Shown here: positions 11,101 to 20,235 of the stretch, in pieces
Numbering within the stretch: position 1 is the stretch's first letter
How the letters are laid out: each line of letters starts with the position of its first letter
Made by a program: the position numbers and the translations under genes
DNA from: Thraustochytrium sp. TN22
Lineage: Eukaryota; Sar; Bigyra; Thraustochytrida; Thraustochytriidae
Reading direction: 5' to 3'
Length of the DNA stretch: 64,000 nt
Assembly: GCA_013306675.1 (NCBI GenBank)
Contig: JABLUY010000011.1
Coordinates: forward strand, 41,001 to 105,000
Notes under the pieces: generated by a model
Databases searched by the model: none
Told to the model about the DNA's origin: nothing
Seen by the model: the letters and a program-made list of their open reading frames with translations, nothing else

Positions 11101-11660
11101 GCTCCGCGCACGAGTTCGCTTGCGTCGACGACAAGGCGGTCGTGAGCTGGTGCGACGTGCGCGAGGGCAAGCTCACCGCCTTTGCCAACGTGCCCGCCTC
11201 GGCTTCCGACGCCACCTCCAACGGGACCGACAAGCCGCCAAGCGCCAACTGCATGAGCTTCTCTCCTGTCGACGGCAACCGATTCGTCACCGGCAGCGCC
11301 TGCGGGACGATCCACTTTTGGGACCGGCGCCTTGGCAAGGAGCCCACCATGTCCCTTAAGCACCATCGCGGTGAGGTCCTCGGCATCGCCTGGAACCCTT
11401 ACCTGCCGCACCTTGTCGCCTCCTGCGGCGGCGACTCCAAGGTGTGTCTTTGGGATGCTTCTGGCAGCGCCAAGTCCGCCGCCACGCCCGTCTCGCTGGA
11501 CGATCCAGACGGCCCCGCTGAGCTGCTCTTTGTGCACGGCGGTCACACCGATACGGTCTTCGACATCGCCTGGTGCCCGGACGACCCTTGGTGTGTCCTG
11601 TCCACGGCCGAGAACAACGTCGTCCAGGTCTGGGCGCCGGCCAAGAGCCTCCGTGTCTAA
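6693..11660 (+). CDS. Five-repeat Cys-domain protein fused to RBBP4/MSI1-type WD40 histone chaperone
   Basis: A 1655-residue protein. The N-terminus is Ala-rich, then a long Asp/Glu tract (about residues 48-80). Five copies of a ~125-residue module begin near residues 112, 308, 557, 749 and 982. Each has C-x-C-E, G-x-C-x3-E, W-L-x-G, a GGIN-x-R-x-RWLAHLG stretch, VRWTHF-x3-FF, and an ending YGxxRGxAxPVPC. Copy 1 is the most diverged. Linkers are acidic or basic and nuclear-looking (KKRRLS). From about residue 1262 the protein matches the RBBP4/RBBP7/MSI1/CAF1-p48 family: the N-terminal H4-binding helix (EYALWAKYAPFLYEYV), WPALSVAWI, then WD repeats ending in DPWCVLSTAENNVVQVW. Such proteins bind histones H3/H4 in CAF-1, PRC2, NuRF and HDAC complexes. 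The repeat is not one I recognise. The paired Cys residues suggest metal binding, but this is inference. Confidence 0.88.
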
Positions 11661-11875
11661 AAGTTCTTCATTCCAACAAGGCGGAAAAAAGGATGAGGAG
11701 GAAGAGAGAAACAGCACGCGTGTCGTATGCAAAGCACAAAGCGCAAATCGCACACAGGTAACAACGTCAGAATAGGTAGCCATTACATCACTCACTCAAG
11801 CAAAACGAAGATAAAAAGAGGACATGACCAAGACGATGATCCCGTAGACCTGAGCTCCCTGTCCAGCGCTTCGCA

Positions 11876-13309
11876 TCAGAAGCCTTTGCGAGGCGGAAGC
11901 TGCGCTGCGCGGATCTTGAAAACCTCTTCCCACTCGCGCGTGCGAGTCCGCGACTCGTACACGCGAAAGGCCTCCTGCGCCTCTGGGTCGTCGTCCGGGC
12001 CTCGGAGCTCTGTCTGGTGCACCTTTTGATTCAAGTGCCTGGGCAGGTTGGGGTACTTGCGTTTCCCGCGCGGCCGGTGAGCGTCCGCGAGCTGGCGCTG
12101 CTTGCGAGCCTCGATAGGCGCCAGCCAGCGCTCTCGCTGTTGCGCGAGGTGAGCCTGGCGCGCCTCGTCCCGAGCTATTGCTGCTGCTACATCCTCCGCC
12201 TGTTGCAGGGCGACGCGCTCCAGGTGCGCTCGTAGGGCGTCGCGCTTGGTCTCTGCGAGTCGCGCGGCATGCTCGAGCCGCACTGGTGAGAGCGTCTCCG
12301 CTGCCGGCCGTTGCATGGTTGTCATGAAGCGCTCCTCGTCCGGGAAATAGGCCTCGCCGCCTGTGAAGGGCCGTAGCAGGCGTACCGTGCTCTGGTGCTT
12401 GAGCGTAGCATATTGGTATCGCGAGGGTCGCAGCGCCGCGACCTCGCGCAGGGTTTCCTCGCGGAAATCAGCGGCGCTCTTGGTGTGGGGGATGTCTTTC
12501 CGCAACGGCGGTCCCATGGCGGCCGGCTGTTGGAGCACATCGTAGCGAACCCTTTCGCCGTCGACGACGTTCTCCAAGAGCTTGTCACAGTCCGCGAGCG
12601 AGAGCCCAACTTCGGCGCGAAACTGCAGCAAAAGGCGCCGGAAGTCTTGCGCCGCCACGTACCCTGTGGCATGGAGGTCGAGATCGCGCAGGTGCTGCAT
12701 GAAGCCGTCGCCGCGCACTTGCACGCGGGCCAGGAGCGCGTGGTGTACCTCGGCTTCGAGGCGCAGCCTGTGCTCGGCGAAGGAGGCGGCGCCCGCTTCT
12801 CGCTCCTGGCGCAGCACGGCCTTTACAGCATCCTGCTGGACCCAGAGCGTCTGCCTCCGCTTGGCGTCCTCAAGGACCGCGACCTCTGCCTGGAGCGCGC
12901 GCGCGCCTTCGTAGCTGCAGGGCACGAGGCGCTCCTCGTCAATAATCTCGATGCTCGGCTGGAAGCTTGCCTCTGGGTCTACAAACGGGTTCGCGCGCGC
13001 CTCGCGCGCGGCGCGCAGCGCTGCGACCGGGTCTAGAGGGTCAAAGGCAATTTGACTTTTACTCCCGCGAGTGCGTGGCGCCTCCGCCTTGACCGCCGCC
13101 TTGCGCCGTTGTACGAGCATGTGGAGTGTGTCCGTCTTGATGGCCTGAACCTGCGGCGGCTCGTGCCTGGCGCTTCGCCGCCGCTCTGGGACCGCTGCAT
13201 CATTGCTCGCGCCGACGCCAGCGCGCGGCCGCTCCCGCTTGCGCGGCCGCCGCCGCTGCTGCTGCTGCTGCTGCTGCTGCCGCCGCAGCAGCGGCTCCTG
13301 CGGCTGCAT
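11876..13309 (-). CDS. Hypothetical protein with polyQ and EF-hand-like segment
   Basis: A 477-residue protein read from the first in-frame ATG at 13309. The frame stays open upstream, with protein-like sequence (EFTEPPTFEPDRR) but no earlier ATG, so a 5' exon may be missing. The N-terminus has a Gln run and a basic stretch. A middle segment, DLHATGYVAAQDFRRLL, resembles a degenerate EF-hand: an Asp at loop position 1 and Gly at 6, but Asp instead of Glu at 12, so calcium binding is doubtful. The C-terminal third is rich in charged helices (ARLAETKRDALRAHLERV). The overall look is like axonemal or ciliary structural proteins, but no family could be named. It converges with the RBBP4 fusion gene, leaving a 215-base gap. 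Confidence 0.65.
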   Translation of the reverse strand: MQPQEPLLRRQQQQQQQQRRRPRKRERPRAGVGASNDAAVPERRRSARHEPPQVQAIKTDTLHMLVQRRKAAVKAEAPRTRGSKSQIAFDPLDPVAALRAAREARANPFVDPEASFQPSIEIIDEERLVPCSYEGARALQAEVAVLEDAKRRQTLWVQQDAVKAVLRQEREAGAASFAEHRLRLEAEVHHALLARVQVRGDGFMQHLRDLDLHATGYVAAQDFRRLLLQFRAEVGLSLADCDKLLENVVDGERVRYDVLQQPAAMGPPLRKDIPHTKSAADFREETLREVAALRPSRYQYATLKHQSTVRLLRPFTGGEAYFPDEERFMTTMQRPAAETLSPVRLEHAARLAETKRDALRAHLERVALQQAEDVAAAIARDEARQAHLAQQRERWLAPIEARKQRQLADAHRPRGKRKYPNLPRHLNQKVHQTELRGPDDDPEAQEAFRVYESRTRTREWEEVFKIRAAQLPPRKGF

Positions 13310-13782
13310 GGAAGCGCTCTGTCTGTCGCGAAGCCGCCGATCAGGCTCAAAAGTCGGAGGCTCGGTGAACTCCTGCGCGCAGCGCCGGCATGGTAAGCCT
13401 CGGGCAAGTGCGCTGTGCAGTGGACCGCCGCGCACGTGTCATCGTCGCCACCGCGACGAGAGAGTGAACGAGCGCGTGAGAAAAAAAAGCGATCGTAAGT
13501 GGTGTGTGCTGGAGGACGGTGTGCGCTGGAGAACCGGGGACGTCGTAACGACACTGCGGTCTCTTCTCGCTCTTCTCGCCAAGTCTGCGCGAGCCTGGGA
13601 GAACGTAGTACTAACTACAGCGCTGCGAGGCGCTGCGAAGCGCCACGAGGCGAGGGAACGGCTACTTGTGGTCGCCTTTGGCGGCTCGCATGCAGCGCGA
13701 CCGCTGCGGCGACAACGTCTGCGGCAAGCTCATTCTCGCTCGCGCTGACCCCTGTGCTGGTTTGCCGGAAGCTGGGGCGACG
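13310..13782. other. Divergent spacer between the EF-hand-like and coiled-coil genes
   Basis: Both neighbours are transcribed away from this stretch, so it should contain two promoters. The part next to 13310 stays open in the EF-hand-like frame up to at least 13435. A run of eight A residues lies near 13482. Nothing else was recognised. Confidence 0.45.
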
Positions 13783-16700
13783 ATGGCCGCCGAGGCCGGG
13801 CTGGTCTCGCGGCTGCGTGAGGTGCTGCTGTCCGCGGAGGAGCAGACCTTCAGCATCCAAAGCCAGGAACGGCGGCTGGCGCAGCAGGAGGAGACCATCG
13901 AGTCGCTGCAGGCGGAATGCGAGCGGCTTCGACAGGAGAATGAGGCGCAGCGCGGCCAGGTGAACGAGCTGCAGAGCTTCGCTGGAAAGCAGCAAGAGCA
14001 CCTTTGCAAGCTGCAAAAGACCGTGCAGGACAGCAAAAAGGTCCGTGCGGGATACGAAGCGTCTCTGGCGGCGCTGGAGGAGCGCAACGCTGACCTGGAT
14101 GCCCAGGTCCACAACAAGGAGGCCGCGGGCGAGAAACTGCAGGCCGCTTTGGAGCACGCGCGGCTGGAGGCCGAGGCCGCGCAGGAGCGCGTCCGCGAGA
14201 CAGAATCCATCCTCGGCCAAGCCAAGCAGGCCTTCGAGGCGCGGATTAATGAGCTACGAAAACGCTACGTGCAGATGCAGACGGACGCGAGCGCGGTGGC
14301 CGTGGAGCGCGACAGCCTCCGCAGCGAGCTGTCCGGCGTGCGCGTGGCCAAACAGGAGGCCTGTGAGGAGCTGGAGGTGCTCAAGGAGACCTACGCCTCG
14401 CAGCAGGAGGCGCTGCAGCTCGCGCGGGCCCAAGCGAGCGGTAGCGCTGAGGAGGCCACTCAGCTAACGCAGCAGGTGCAGGACTTGCGCACCGAGGTGA
14501 AGGCGCAGCGTATTCTGGTGGACGAGGGCAACGCGGAGCAGGCGCGCCTTCAGCAGGCGCTTGACAAGGCGCGGGCGCGCGCTCAGGAGGAGACGCAGCT
14601 GGCTGCAACGCGAACGCAGCACGTGCAGGAGAAGCTGGACGCGCTCGCCGCGGAGCGCGAGCAGACCGTCAATAAGCTCGAGCAGATCGTGCAGCAGGCG
14701 CGGCGGGACTTGGAGCACACTAACCAGACACGAGCGCAAGAGCTCCAAGGCGAGCGCGAAGCGCACGCCACGAGCCTGCGCGCGCTGACGGCACGGCTCA
14801 ACACATTGCAGCAGAGCGTGGAACAGCACCAACGGCTGCTGCAGGAAGCGCGCGGGGAGCGCGACGGCCTCGCGGAGAATCTGCGGCAGGCGCAGGCTCG
14901 TGGCGAGGAGCTTGCCAAGACGCTCGAGGACAAGACCGCTGAAGTGGCCGCCTTGCGCGAGCGCGAGGCGGCCGCGACCAAGGCGCACGAGGATGCCAGC
15001 AGGGCTGCGGCCTCGGCGCTGCAGCAGGAGCGCGAGAAGAGTGCGGGTCTGACGCAGGAGCTGGAGCGCGCAAGGCGAACCCTGCGACGAACTGAAGAAG
15101 ATCTCGAGGCCCGGCGAGGCGAGCTTGCCGACGCCGAGCGCGCCCTTAGCGCAGCCCGAAAGGACGCCGAGGCCGCAGCGCAGCGGCTCGGCACAGCGCT
15201 TGAGCAAGAGCGCGAAACCCTCGGCGGCGTGCGACGCGAGCTAAAGCGGGTCGAGGAGGAGCGTGTTGCAGACGCGCAGGCGGCCCGCGAGCGCGAGCGG
15301 CGCGCGGCTGCCGAGCTGGAGCGCACGCGCCTGAGCGCGCAGCAGTCGCTCCAGACGGAACAGCACAAGCGCGAGGCGCTCGCGGTGCAGCTACAGACGA
15401 CCGGAGGCGAGGCCGCAAAGACGGTCCAGCAGCGCGATGCCCTCGCCTCGCAGCTGGCCGAGGCCAAGGCCGCGCTGCGCCAACTGTGCGACAAGCAGGA
15501 GGAGACCGAGTCAAAGCTCGGCGTGGCGGACGCCGCCGGCCGCTCCCTGCAGCAGAAGCTGCGCAGCGCACAGGACGAGCTCCACAAGACGCAGCGCGAC
15601 GCCGCCTCAGCGCAGCAGGCTCAGGCGGAGCGCTATCAGACGCATCTGCGCAAGCTGGCCGACGAGCTCGAGGTCTGCAAGCACGAACTGGCCAAGGCCC
15701 GGGACCAGTGCGGCGCGCTCGAGGCCCGCAAAACGCAGATCCAGCAGACCATGGCAGCGCAGATCGTCGGCCTCAACGACAAGGCGCGCGGCTCGCACCA
15801 GGCTAATGAGAAGCTGCGCAACGAGATGGGCAGCTTGCGCGCCAGCCTGCAGGTTCTGCAGTCCAAGGAAGCGCAAACGCGACAAGCCGCCGAGGCCGCC
15901 CAGAGAAACTTTGCAGGTCAGGTGCATGCCCTCGAGCGCCGTGTGCAGGACGCCGAGCAGGCCCGTGTAGCGCTCGAGGCTGCGCTCGCTAGAGCGCAGC
16001 AGGAGCACGCTGTCGACAAGCAGAGCGTGCAGCGTCGCGCCGAGGCCGACCAGCAGCGCCTGCGCGAAGACATGGACAAGACGCGCTGGAGGGCCGCGCG
16101 CCTCGAGGAGCAGCTCAACGGTCTGCAGGTCGACAAGGCCGCGCTTGCTGACAAGCTCGCGTGCGCGCAGGAGGAGAACCGCCGCCTGGCCGAGAATGAG
16201 CAGAGCCTGATGAGCCTGTACAAATCCATGGCGGCGCCCGTCGCGGCGGCCAAGAAGGCGGCGGCGGCCAATACCTCGACCACCGCCACTACTACTACCA
16301 CCACCACCTTTAAGCCCAAGGTGCTCTCCACAACTGCGTCCGCGGGTTCGCTCCGGCGTCCGCGGCCGCGCTCCGCCGGCGTCCTGCGTCGGCAGCCCCC
16401 GGCCTCTGGCAAGAAGAAGGGCATCAAGCCCCGCCTCCAGCCGCTGTCCGTGCGGCCCAAGCTCGTTGTCGTCGAGGGCGACGACCACGACCACGACCAC
16501 GAGGATGAGGTGGAAGAAGGGGTGGAGGAGGTCGACAACGATGAGGACGACATGGAGCGGACACCGCTCCACGGGACGCACGGCGATGTTTCTTCTCCTG
16601 CGACCACCTTCACGCCTCGCGACGAGGACCATCCCGACGAGCAATCGCCGCCGTCCGAGACGGGTGCCATCCGCTCGGTCGCGGACATCCTGCGCCGCAA

Positions 16701-16851
16701 ACAGATGCATCGTGCCGGGGCCAATACCGTGCCGACCTCGGCCGATCCCGATCCCCGTCCGAGCAATCAGGCTGCTGAGATGTCGCCTGGCGAGGTGCGC
16801 GACTACCTGGACCAGTTCCTGCAGCATGACTCTGAGCTTGCTGCCTCTTGA
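13783..16851 (+). CDS. Long coiled-coil protein
   Basis: A 1022-residue protein from ATG 13783, which has a good context (ACGATGG). An in-frame upstream extension lacks a good start. Residues about 10-860 are an almost unbroken heptad-type coiled coil rich in Ala, Glu, Gln, Lys and Arg (for example EELEVLKETYASQQEALQLA). The last 160 residues are low-complexity: a Thr run near base 16290, a His/Asp stretch (DDHDHDHEDE), and an end with a short predicted helix, SVADILRRKQMHR. No motor, kinase or membrane segment is visible. Such rods act as scaffolds at centrosomes, basal bodies, Golgi or cytoskeleton. Its location next to flagellar-type genes makes a basal-body role tempting but unproven. Confidence 0.75.
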   Translation: MAAEAGLVSRLREVLLSAEEQTFSIQSQERRLAQQEETIESLQAECERLRQENEAQRGQVNELQSFAGKQQEHLCKLQKTVQDSKKVRAGYEASLAALEERNADLDAQVHNKEAAGEKLQAALEHARLEAEAAQERVRETESILGQAKQAFEARINELRKRYVQMQTDASAVAVERDSLRSELSGVRVAKQEACEELEVLKETYASQQEALQLARAQASGSAEEATQLTQQVQDLRTEVKAQRILVDEGNAEQARLQQALDKARARAQEETQLAATRTQHVQEKLDALAAEREQTVNKLEQIVQQARRDLEHTNQTRAQELQGEREAHATSLRALTARLNTLQQSVEQHQRLLQEARGERDGLAENLRQAQARGEELAKTLEDKTAEVAALREREAAATKAHEDASRAAASALQQEREKSAGLTQELERARRTLRRTEEDLEARRGELADAERALSAARKDAEAAAQRLGTALEQERETLGGVRRELKRVEEERVADAQAARERERRAAAELERTRLSAQQSLQTEQHKREALAVQLQTTGGEAAKTVQQRDALASQLAEAKAALRQLCDKQEETESKLGVADAAGRSLQQKLRSAQDELHKTQRDAASAQQAQAERYQTHLRKLADELEVCKHELAKARDQCGALEARKTQIQQTMAAQIVGLNDKARGSHQANEKLRNEMGSLRASLQVLQSKEAQTRQAAEAAQRNFAGQVHALERRVQDAEQARVALEAALARAQQEHAVDKQSVQRRAEADQQRLREDMDKTRWRAARLEEQLNGLQVDKAALADKLACAQEENRRLAENEQSLMSLYKSMAAPVAAAKKAAAANTSTTATTTTTTTFKPKVLSTTASAGSLRRPRPRSAGVLRRQPPASGKKKGIKPRLQPLSVRPKLVVVEGDDHDHDHEDEVEEGVEEVDNDEDDMERTPLHGTHGDVSSPATTFTPRDEDHPDEQSPPSETGAIRSVADILRRKQMHRAGANTVPTSADPDPRPSNQAAEMSPGEVRDYLDQFLQHDSELAAS

Positions 16852-17158
16852 GCCCCCGAAATTTGATCCTTGAACGTGTACGCTAAGGTTTACTTCTTTA
16901 CTATTTGACGAACAACCGGGGTACCACCCGGATACCACCAAAGCCTTAGCTCCTGGGCTCTGCTTTTGCCGCCCTTCTTCTTCTTTTTCCGAGTGGTCGG
17001 TCCTCGGGTGTGTGCGTGCCAAGAGCATCATCCAACGGTTTTGCATTTCCTAACAGTTCCCTGTCGCACTCTTGTCAACAAGAAGAGAGAGAAAGAGAGA
17101 GTGAATCAGATCGCAGACCAGGAATCCTTTGGGCGAGGCGAGCCCTGCCGCGGGAACG
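16852..17158. other. Short intergenic spacer
   Basis: Spacer between the coiled-coil and LRR genes, both on the plus strand. It has a T/C-rich tract near 16975-16990 and a GA-rich tract near 17083-17100. It is less GC-rich than the genes. No RNA gene or other element was recognised. Confidence 0.5.
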
Positions 17159-17965
17159 ATGGCGTCTGCCACGACGGAAATGGTGCTGCAGCGCGCCGGC
17201 GTCAGCCGGGTGGGCGACGCGCGGCGGGCGAGCCTTGAGGGCCTCGCGCTCGGCTCCGTCGGTGAGCTAGCGCAGTGCAAGGCGCTCGAGGACTTGAGCC
17301 TGGCGAACAACAAGCTGACTACGCTACAGGGGCTGGGTTACCTCACGCGCGTACGTCGGCTTGACGTGTCCAACAATCAGCTGTGCAACTTGGCTGGCGT
17401 GGAAGGCCTCACAGCTCTGCGGGAGCTCTACGTGGAGGGCAACGCGATCGAGTCCTGGGAGCGCGACGTGCGGCCCTACCTGCTGGACTTGCCACACCTG
17501 CGCGTGGTGCATTTTAAAGCGCGCACTGGTTCGCACCCAAATCCTCTGTGTGCTGCCAAGGAGTACCCTGCCGTAGTGCTGCGATCGTTTGCGTACATTG
17601 AGGTGGTCGATGGCGATCGGCTCAGGCTACAGCACGAGGCGGCAAATGAGGTGACGCAGCCGCTCCTTATCGGGGAGGAGGCCTACGAGCTGCCGGAACC
17701 GCGTCCGTGGGCCCTGGAACTCTCGAGTCCTTTTCAGGAGGACCTCCTTGATGACGCGCTTCCCGGGGCCTTTTGCTCGTCTCAGGCAGAGTGCGCCTCG
17801 CTCCTCGTGGAGGCCGACCGCCGCCTCGAGCAGCAGAGCCTGCACCGCCGTGCATTGGCGGGCGAGAAGACGCCCAAAGCTTCGCCACGGGGCAAATCAG
17901 GCGGTCGCTCGCGTCACGGCGTTGCCAGAAGCAAAGGCACGAACAACTTGAAGGGTAATGTATAA
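17159..17965 (+). CDS. Leucine-rich-repeat protein (SDS22-like LRRs)
   Basis: A 268-residue protein starting at ATG 17159 (AACGATGG). Residues about 30-150 hold four LRRs of the SDS22 type, such as LEDLSLANNKLTTLQGL and VRRLDVSNNQLCNLAGV. They are followed by the usual LRR cap (NPLCAAKEYPAVVLRSFAYI) with its typical ...L-x-x-L-D/E-x-x-x pattern. The C-terminal 100 residues are unrelated and end in a basic tail. Proteins of this layout (LRRC and dynein-assembly LRR types) are often adaptors in cilia or phosphatase complexes. The exact orthologue cannot be named. It converges on the CCCH-EEP gene with about 50 bases between stops. Confidence 0.8.
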   Translation: MASATTEMVLQRAGVSRVGDARRASLEGLALGSVGELAQCKALEDLSLANNKLTTLQGLGYLTRVRRLDVSNNQLCNLAGVEGLTALRELYVEGNAIESWERDVRPYLLDLPHLRVVHFKARTGSHPNPLCAAKEYPAVVLRSFAYIEVVDGDRLRLQHEAANEVTQPLLIGEEAYELPEPRPWALELSSPFQEDLLDDALPGAFCSSQAECASLLVEADRRLEQQSLHRRALAGEKTPKASPRGKSGGRSRHGVARSKGTNNLKGNV

Positions 17966-18016
17966 AAGAAGAGGTGAAGCTGGAAACACTGCAGTAGTAC
18001 GAGACTCTAATTCTAG

Positions 18017-19546
18017 TTATTTGGAGGCTCCATCTTCAAAACAAAGGCGCGCGCAAAGGCTCATGTGATCCGAGCTCCAGTCCATAGAGGGCACGCCCCG
18101 GCCATAGGCGCGGACGTTGGGCATCGCGAGGATTGCCGCGGTAGCGAGGCCGGCGTCGTGGAGAATGTAGTCCACCGTGCCCTTGAAGTTGTCGTGGTAG
18201 GTCGTGTAGGCAGGCTCGCCGGTGGAGCGGAAATTTGGCTCCAGGGCGTAGGCGCTCTGGAGCGGGCCGAGCCCGGTGTCAACGGTGTCGGGCACGGAGC
18301 CGTAGGAGTCAAAGCGATGCTTTTTGAGGTTCCTGTCCGCCCCAGGGGCGCCGACCCTCTCATCCACCTCCTCCTCGTCGTCATCGTCGTTCTCATCTTC
18401 GTCGTTGCCGACGGCCTCTTCGCGCGCGAAGGTCTCAATGACGTGGTCCGCCGCGTCGGCGACCCTGGCGGAAGCCACGGGCGGGCTGCGGTAGCGGCCG
18501 GAAAACGTCCCCGCGAATCCATGCGGGCCGTTCATGTGTGCACGGTGCTGGCCCTCGCGACGGCAGGCGGCAATGACGAGGCCCTGGCCGCTGAGGTGGC
18601 CTGGGCGGTGGTGGTGCACGCGCTCCAGGCGGCCGGTGCGGAGCAGCTCATAGATGGCGGACTTGGGTGTGGAGTTGAAGTCGCCGCAAAGGCATAGAGC
18701 GGCCCCCGGGTGGCGCGCGCGCAGGTCGTTGAGCCTTGCGGCGAGTACCTGGATCTGCGCAATCTTGACGTCGCCTCTTCGAGGGTTGAAAAGCAAGTGC
18801 GTGGTACAGACGATAAGGCGCCGCGCCGCGGCCGTCTCTGCGCGAGGGCGCAGCACGAGCGCAAGTCCGACGTTGTCACGGTCCAGCGTTGGATGGCCTT
18901 CGACAAAGAACTCAATGGGGCACTCTTCGAGCAACTCGAAGGCGGACTCCCGGAACCAGACGGCGCAACCATCGGCCTTGTCGCGCGTGCGCTTCTTAAA
19001 TCGGCCCTGGAAGCCTTGTGGCTTCAGCGATGCGTTGAAGGAGCTCTCAAAGTGCATGTCGTCCACCTCCTGGAGGCAGATCAGGTCCGCTTGCACGTCG
19101 AGCAAGATGTGCTTGAGCAGGCGCGGCGCACGGTAGGACCATTCGAGCAGCTTGGCATCGGTACTGGGGTAGTGCTCTTGGTTCACGAGGCCGTCGGCGA
19201 GCACGTTGAAGCTGAGCAGCGTGAAGGCGTCCTGCGCGCCGTTGCGCAGCGTCACCCACGGGCGCAGGCCTTTGGCCAGCTCCGCGCCGGGCGCCGTCGC
19301 GCCTCGACCTCCGCCGCCGCCGCCGCCGCCGCCGCTGCGAATGCCATGGAAGCCTCCGCCGCGGCCGCGGCCGCGGCCGCCCTGGCCCCGCCCACGGCCC
19401 CCGCGCGCCTGCTGGCGGCCCTGGAAGTGGTTGTGCTGCGCCGAGGAGGTGGTGGCGCCGGCGATGGCGGCCGCCGCGTCGTGGCTGAAGCGGCACGAGC
19501 TGCCGAAGCGGCACGAGCCCGTCGCGGCGAAGTTCCTGCACAGCAT
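18017..19546 (-). CDS. CCCH zinc-finger, RGG-box EEP-family nuclease (nocturnin/Angel/CCR4-like)
   Basis: A 509-residue protein from ATG 19546; a longer frame upstream is a poly-Arg stretch without conserved features. Residues 3-22 are a CCCH finger with spacing C-x8-C-x5-C-x3-H. Residues 48-82 are an RGG/Gly-rich segment. The endonuclease/exonuclease/phosphatase domain follows with its hallmarks: [20 protein letters not shown] (metal-binding Glu160), [11 protein letters not shown], and DWSSDHMSL near the C-terminus. An acidic insert ([13 protein letters not shown]) interrupts the domain. EEP enzymes of this branch are mRNA deadenylases or 2',3'-cyclic or NADP(H) phosphatases. The RNA-binding front favours an RNA substrate. 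It is divergent from U1C, with 100 bases between start codons. Confidence 0.85.
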   Translation of the reverse strand: MLCRNFAATGSCRFGSSCRFSHDAAAAIAGATTSSAQHNHFQGRQQARGGRGRGQGGRGRGRGGGFHGIRSGGGGGGGGGRGATAPGAELAKGLRPWVTLRNGAQDAFTLLSFNVLADGLVNQEHYPSTDAKLLEWSYRAPRLLKHILLDVQADLICLQEVDDMHFESSFNASLKPQGFQGRFKKRTRDKADGCAVWFRESAFELLEECPIEFFVEGHPTLDRDNVGLALVLRPRAETAAARRLIVCTTHLLFNPRRGDVKIAQIQVLAARLNDLRARHPGAALCLCGDFNSTPKSAIYELLRTGRLERVHHHRPGHLSGQGLVIAACRREGQHRAHMNGPHGFAGTFSGRYRSPPVASARVADAADHVIETFAREEAVGNDEDENDDDDEEEVDERVGAPGADRNLKKHRFDSYGSVPDTVDTGLGPLQSAYALEPNFRSTGEPAYTTYHDNFKGTVDYILHDAGLATAAILAMPNVRAYGRGVPSMDWSSDHMSLCARLCFEDGASK

Positions 19547-19646
19547 GCCGCCGCCCTGCTCGCCCCGGCGGCGGCGGCGGCGGCAGCGGCAGCGGCGGCG
19601 GCGGCGGCGGCGGTGGGCGCCGCGGCCGAGCGCAGGGGCGGCCAAG
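19547..19646. promoter_or_regulatory. 100-base divergent start-to-start region of EEP nuclease and U1C
   Basis: Only 100 bases separate the two start codons. The stretch is dominated by GGC/GCC runs and has no visible TATA box. The two genes must share or overlap core promoters and 5' UTRs, unless either has an upstream 5' exon. Confidence 0.5.
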
Positions 19647-19987
19647 ATGCCGCGTTTCTACTGCGACTACTGCGACATGTACCTGACGCACGACTCCATG
19701 CACGGGCGCCGGCAGCACCGACTGGGCTGGAAGCACCGGCAGAACTTCGGTGCCTTTTACGAGCATATGTATCAGAAACAGCAAGAGGAGGAGCAGGCCA
19801 AGCTTATGCAGGAGCGTATGGCGCAGGCACAGCAGCAGCAGCAGCAGCAGCAGCCTTACATGGGTGTACCCATGCCCATGGGCATGCCGCCGCCCATGGG
19901 CATGCCGCCGCCCATGGGTATGCCACCGCCCATGGGCATGCCACCGCCTATGGGTATGCCGCCTCCTATGGGCATGCCACCGCCCTT

Positions 19988-20037
<50 letters not shown>

Positions 20038-20063
20038 CGCAACAACAAAAGAACCAAGAGTGA
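19647..20063 (+). CDS. SNRPC: U1 small nuclear ribonucleoprotein C
   Basis: A 138-residue U1-C protein, the U1 snRNP subunit that stabilises pairing of U1 snRNA with the 5' splice site. The N-terminus [18 protein letters not shown] is diagnostic. The zinc ligands C6, C9, H24 and H30 are at exactly the family positions. A helix follows with Gln-rich sequence, then six copies of an MGMPPP-type hexapeptide (18-base DNA repeats near 19873-19985) and polyQ, as in other U1-C proteins with Pro/Gly/Met-rich tails. The length is close to the usual 150-160. The start at 19647 is fixed by the conserved first residues. The presence of spliceosomal U1C agrees with the introns found in this window. Confidence 0.96.
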
Positions 20064-20235
20064 GAGGGCTTATTGTGAGCCCGGCCCATGGACTGATTGA
20101 CCTTTGCTTCACGTAACGTTATACATTAGCTTTGCAACCTTCGTGCAGCCGTGAGCGCTTCTCGACTCCAAGCGCTTCGTGGTGGTAGGCGCTCCTTCGC
20201 CTGGCTACATTCGTGGATCTTGCGTACCATAGCCT

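Noticed and set aside
10563-11795. 410-codon antisense frame over the WD40 region
   Set aside because: Shadow of the conserved WD40 coding strand with no recognisable domain.
13435-13435. GTG at 13435 as start of the EF-hand-like gene
   Set aside because: A non-ATG start is unlikely for a nuclear gene; the first ATG at 13309 was used, with the possibility of a missing 5' exon noted.
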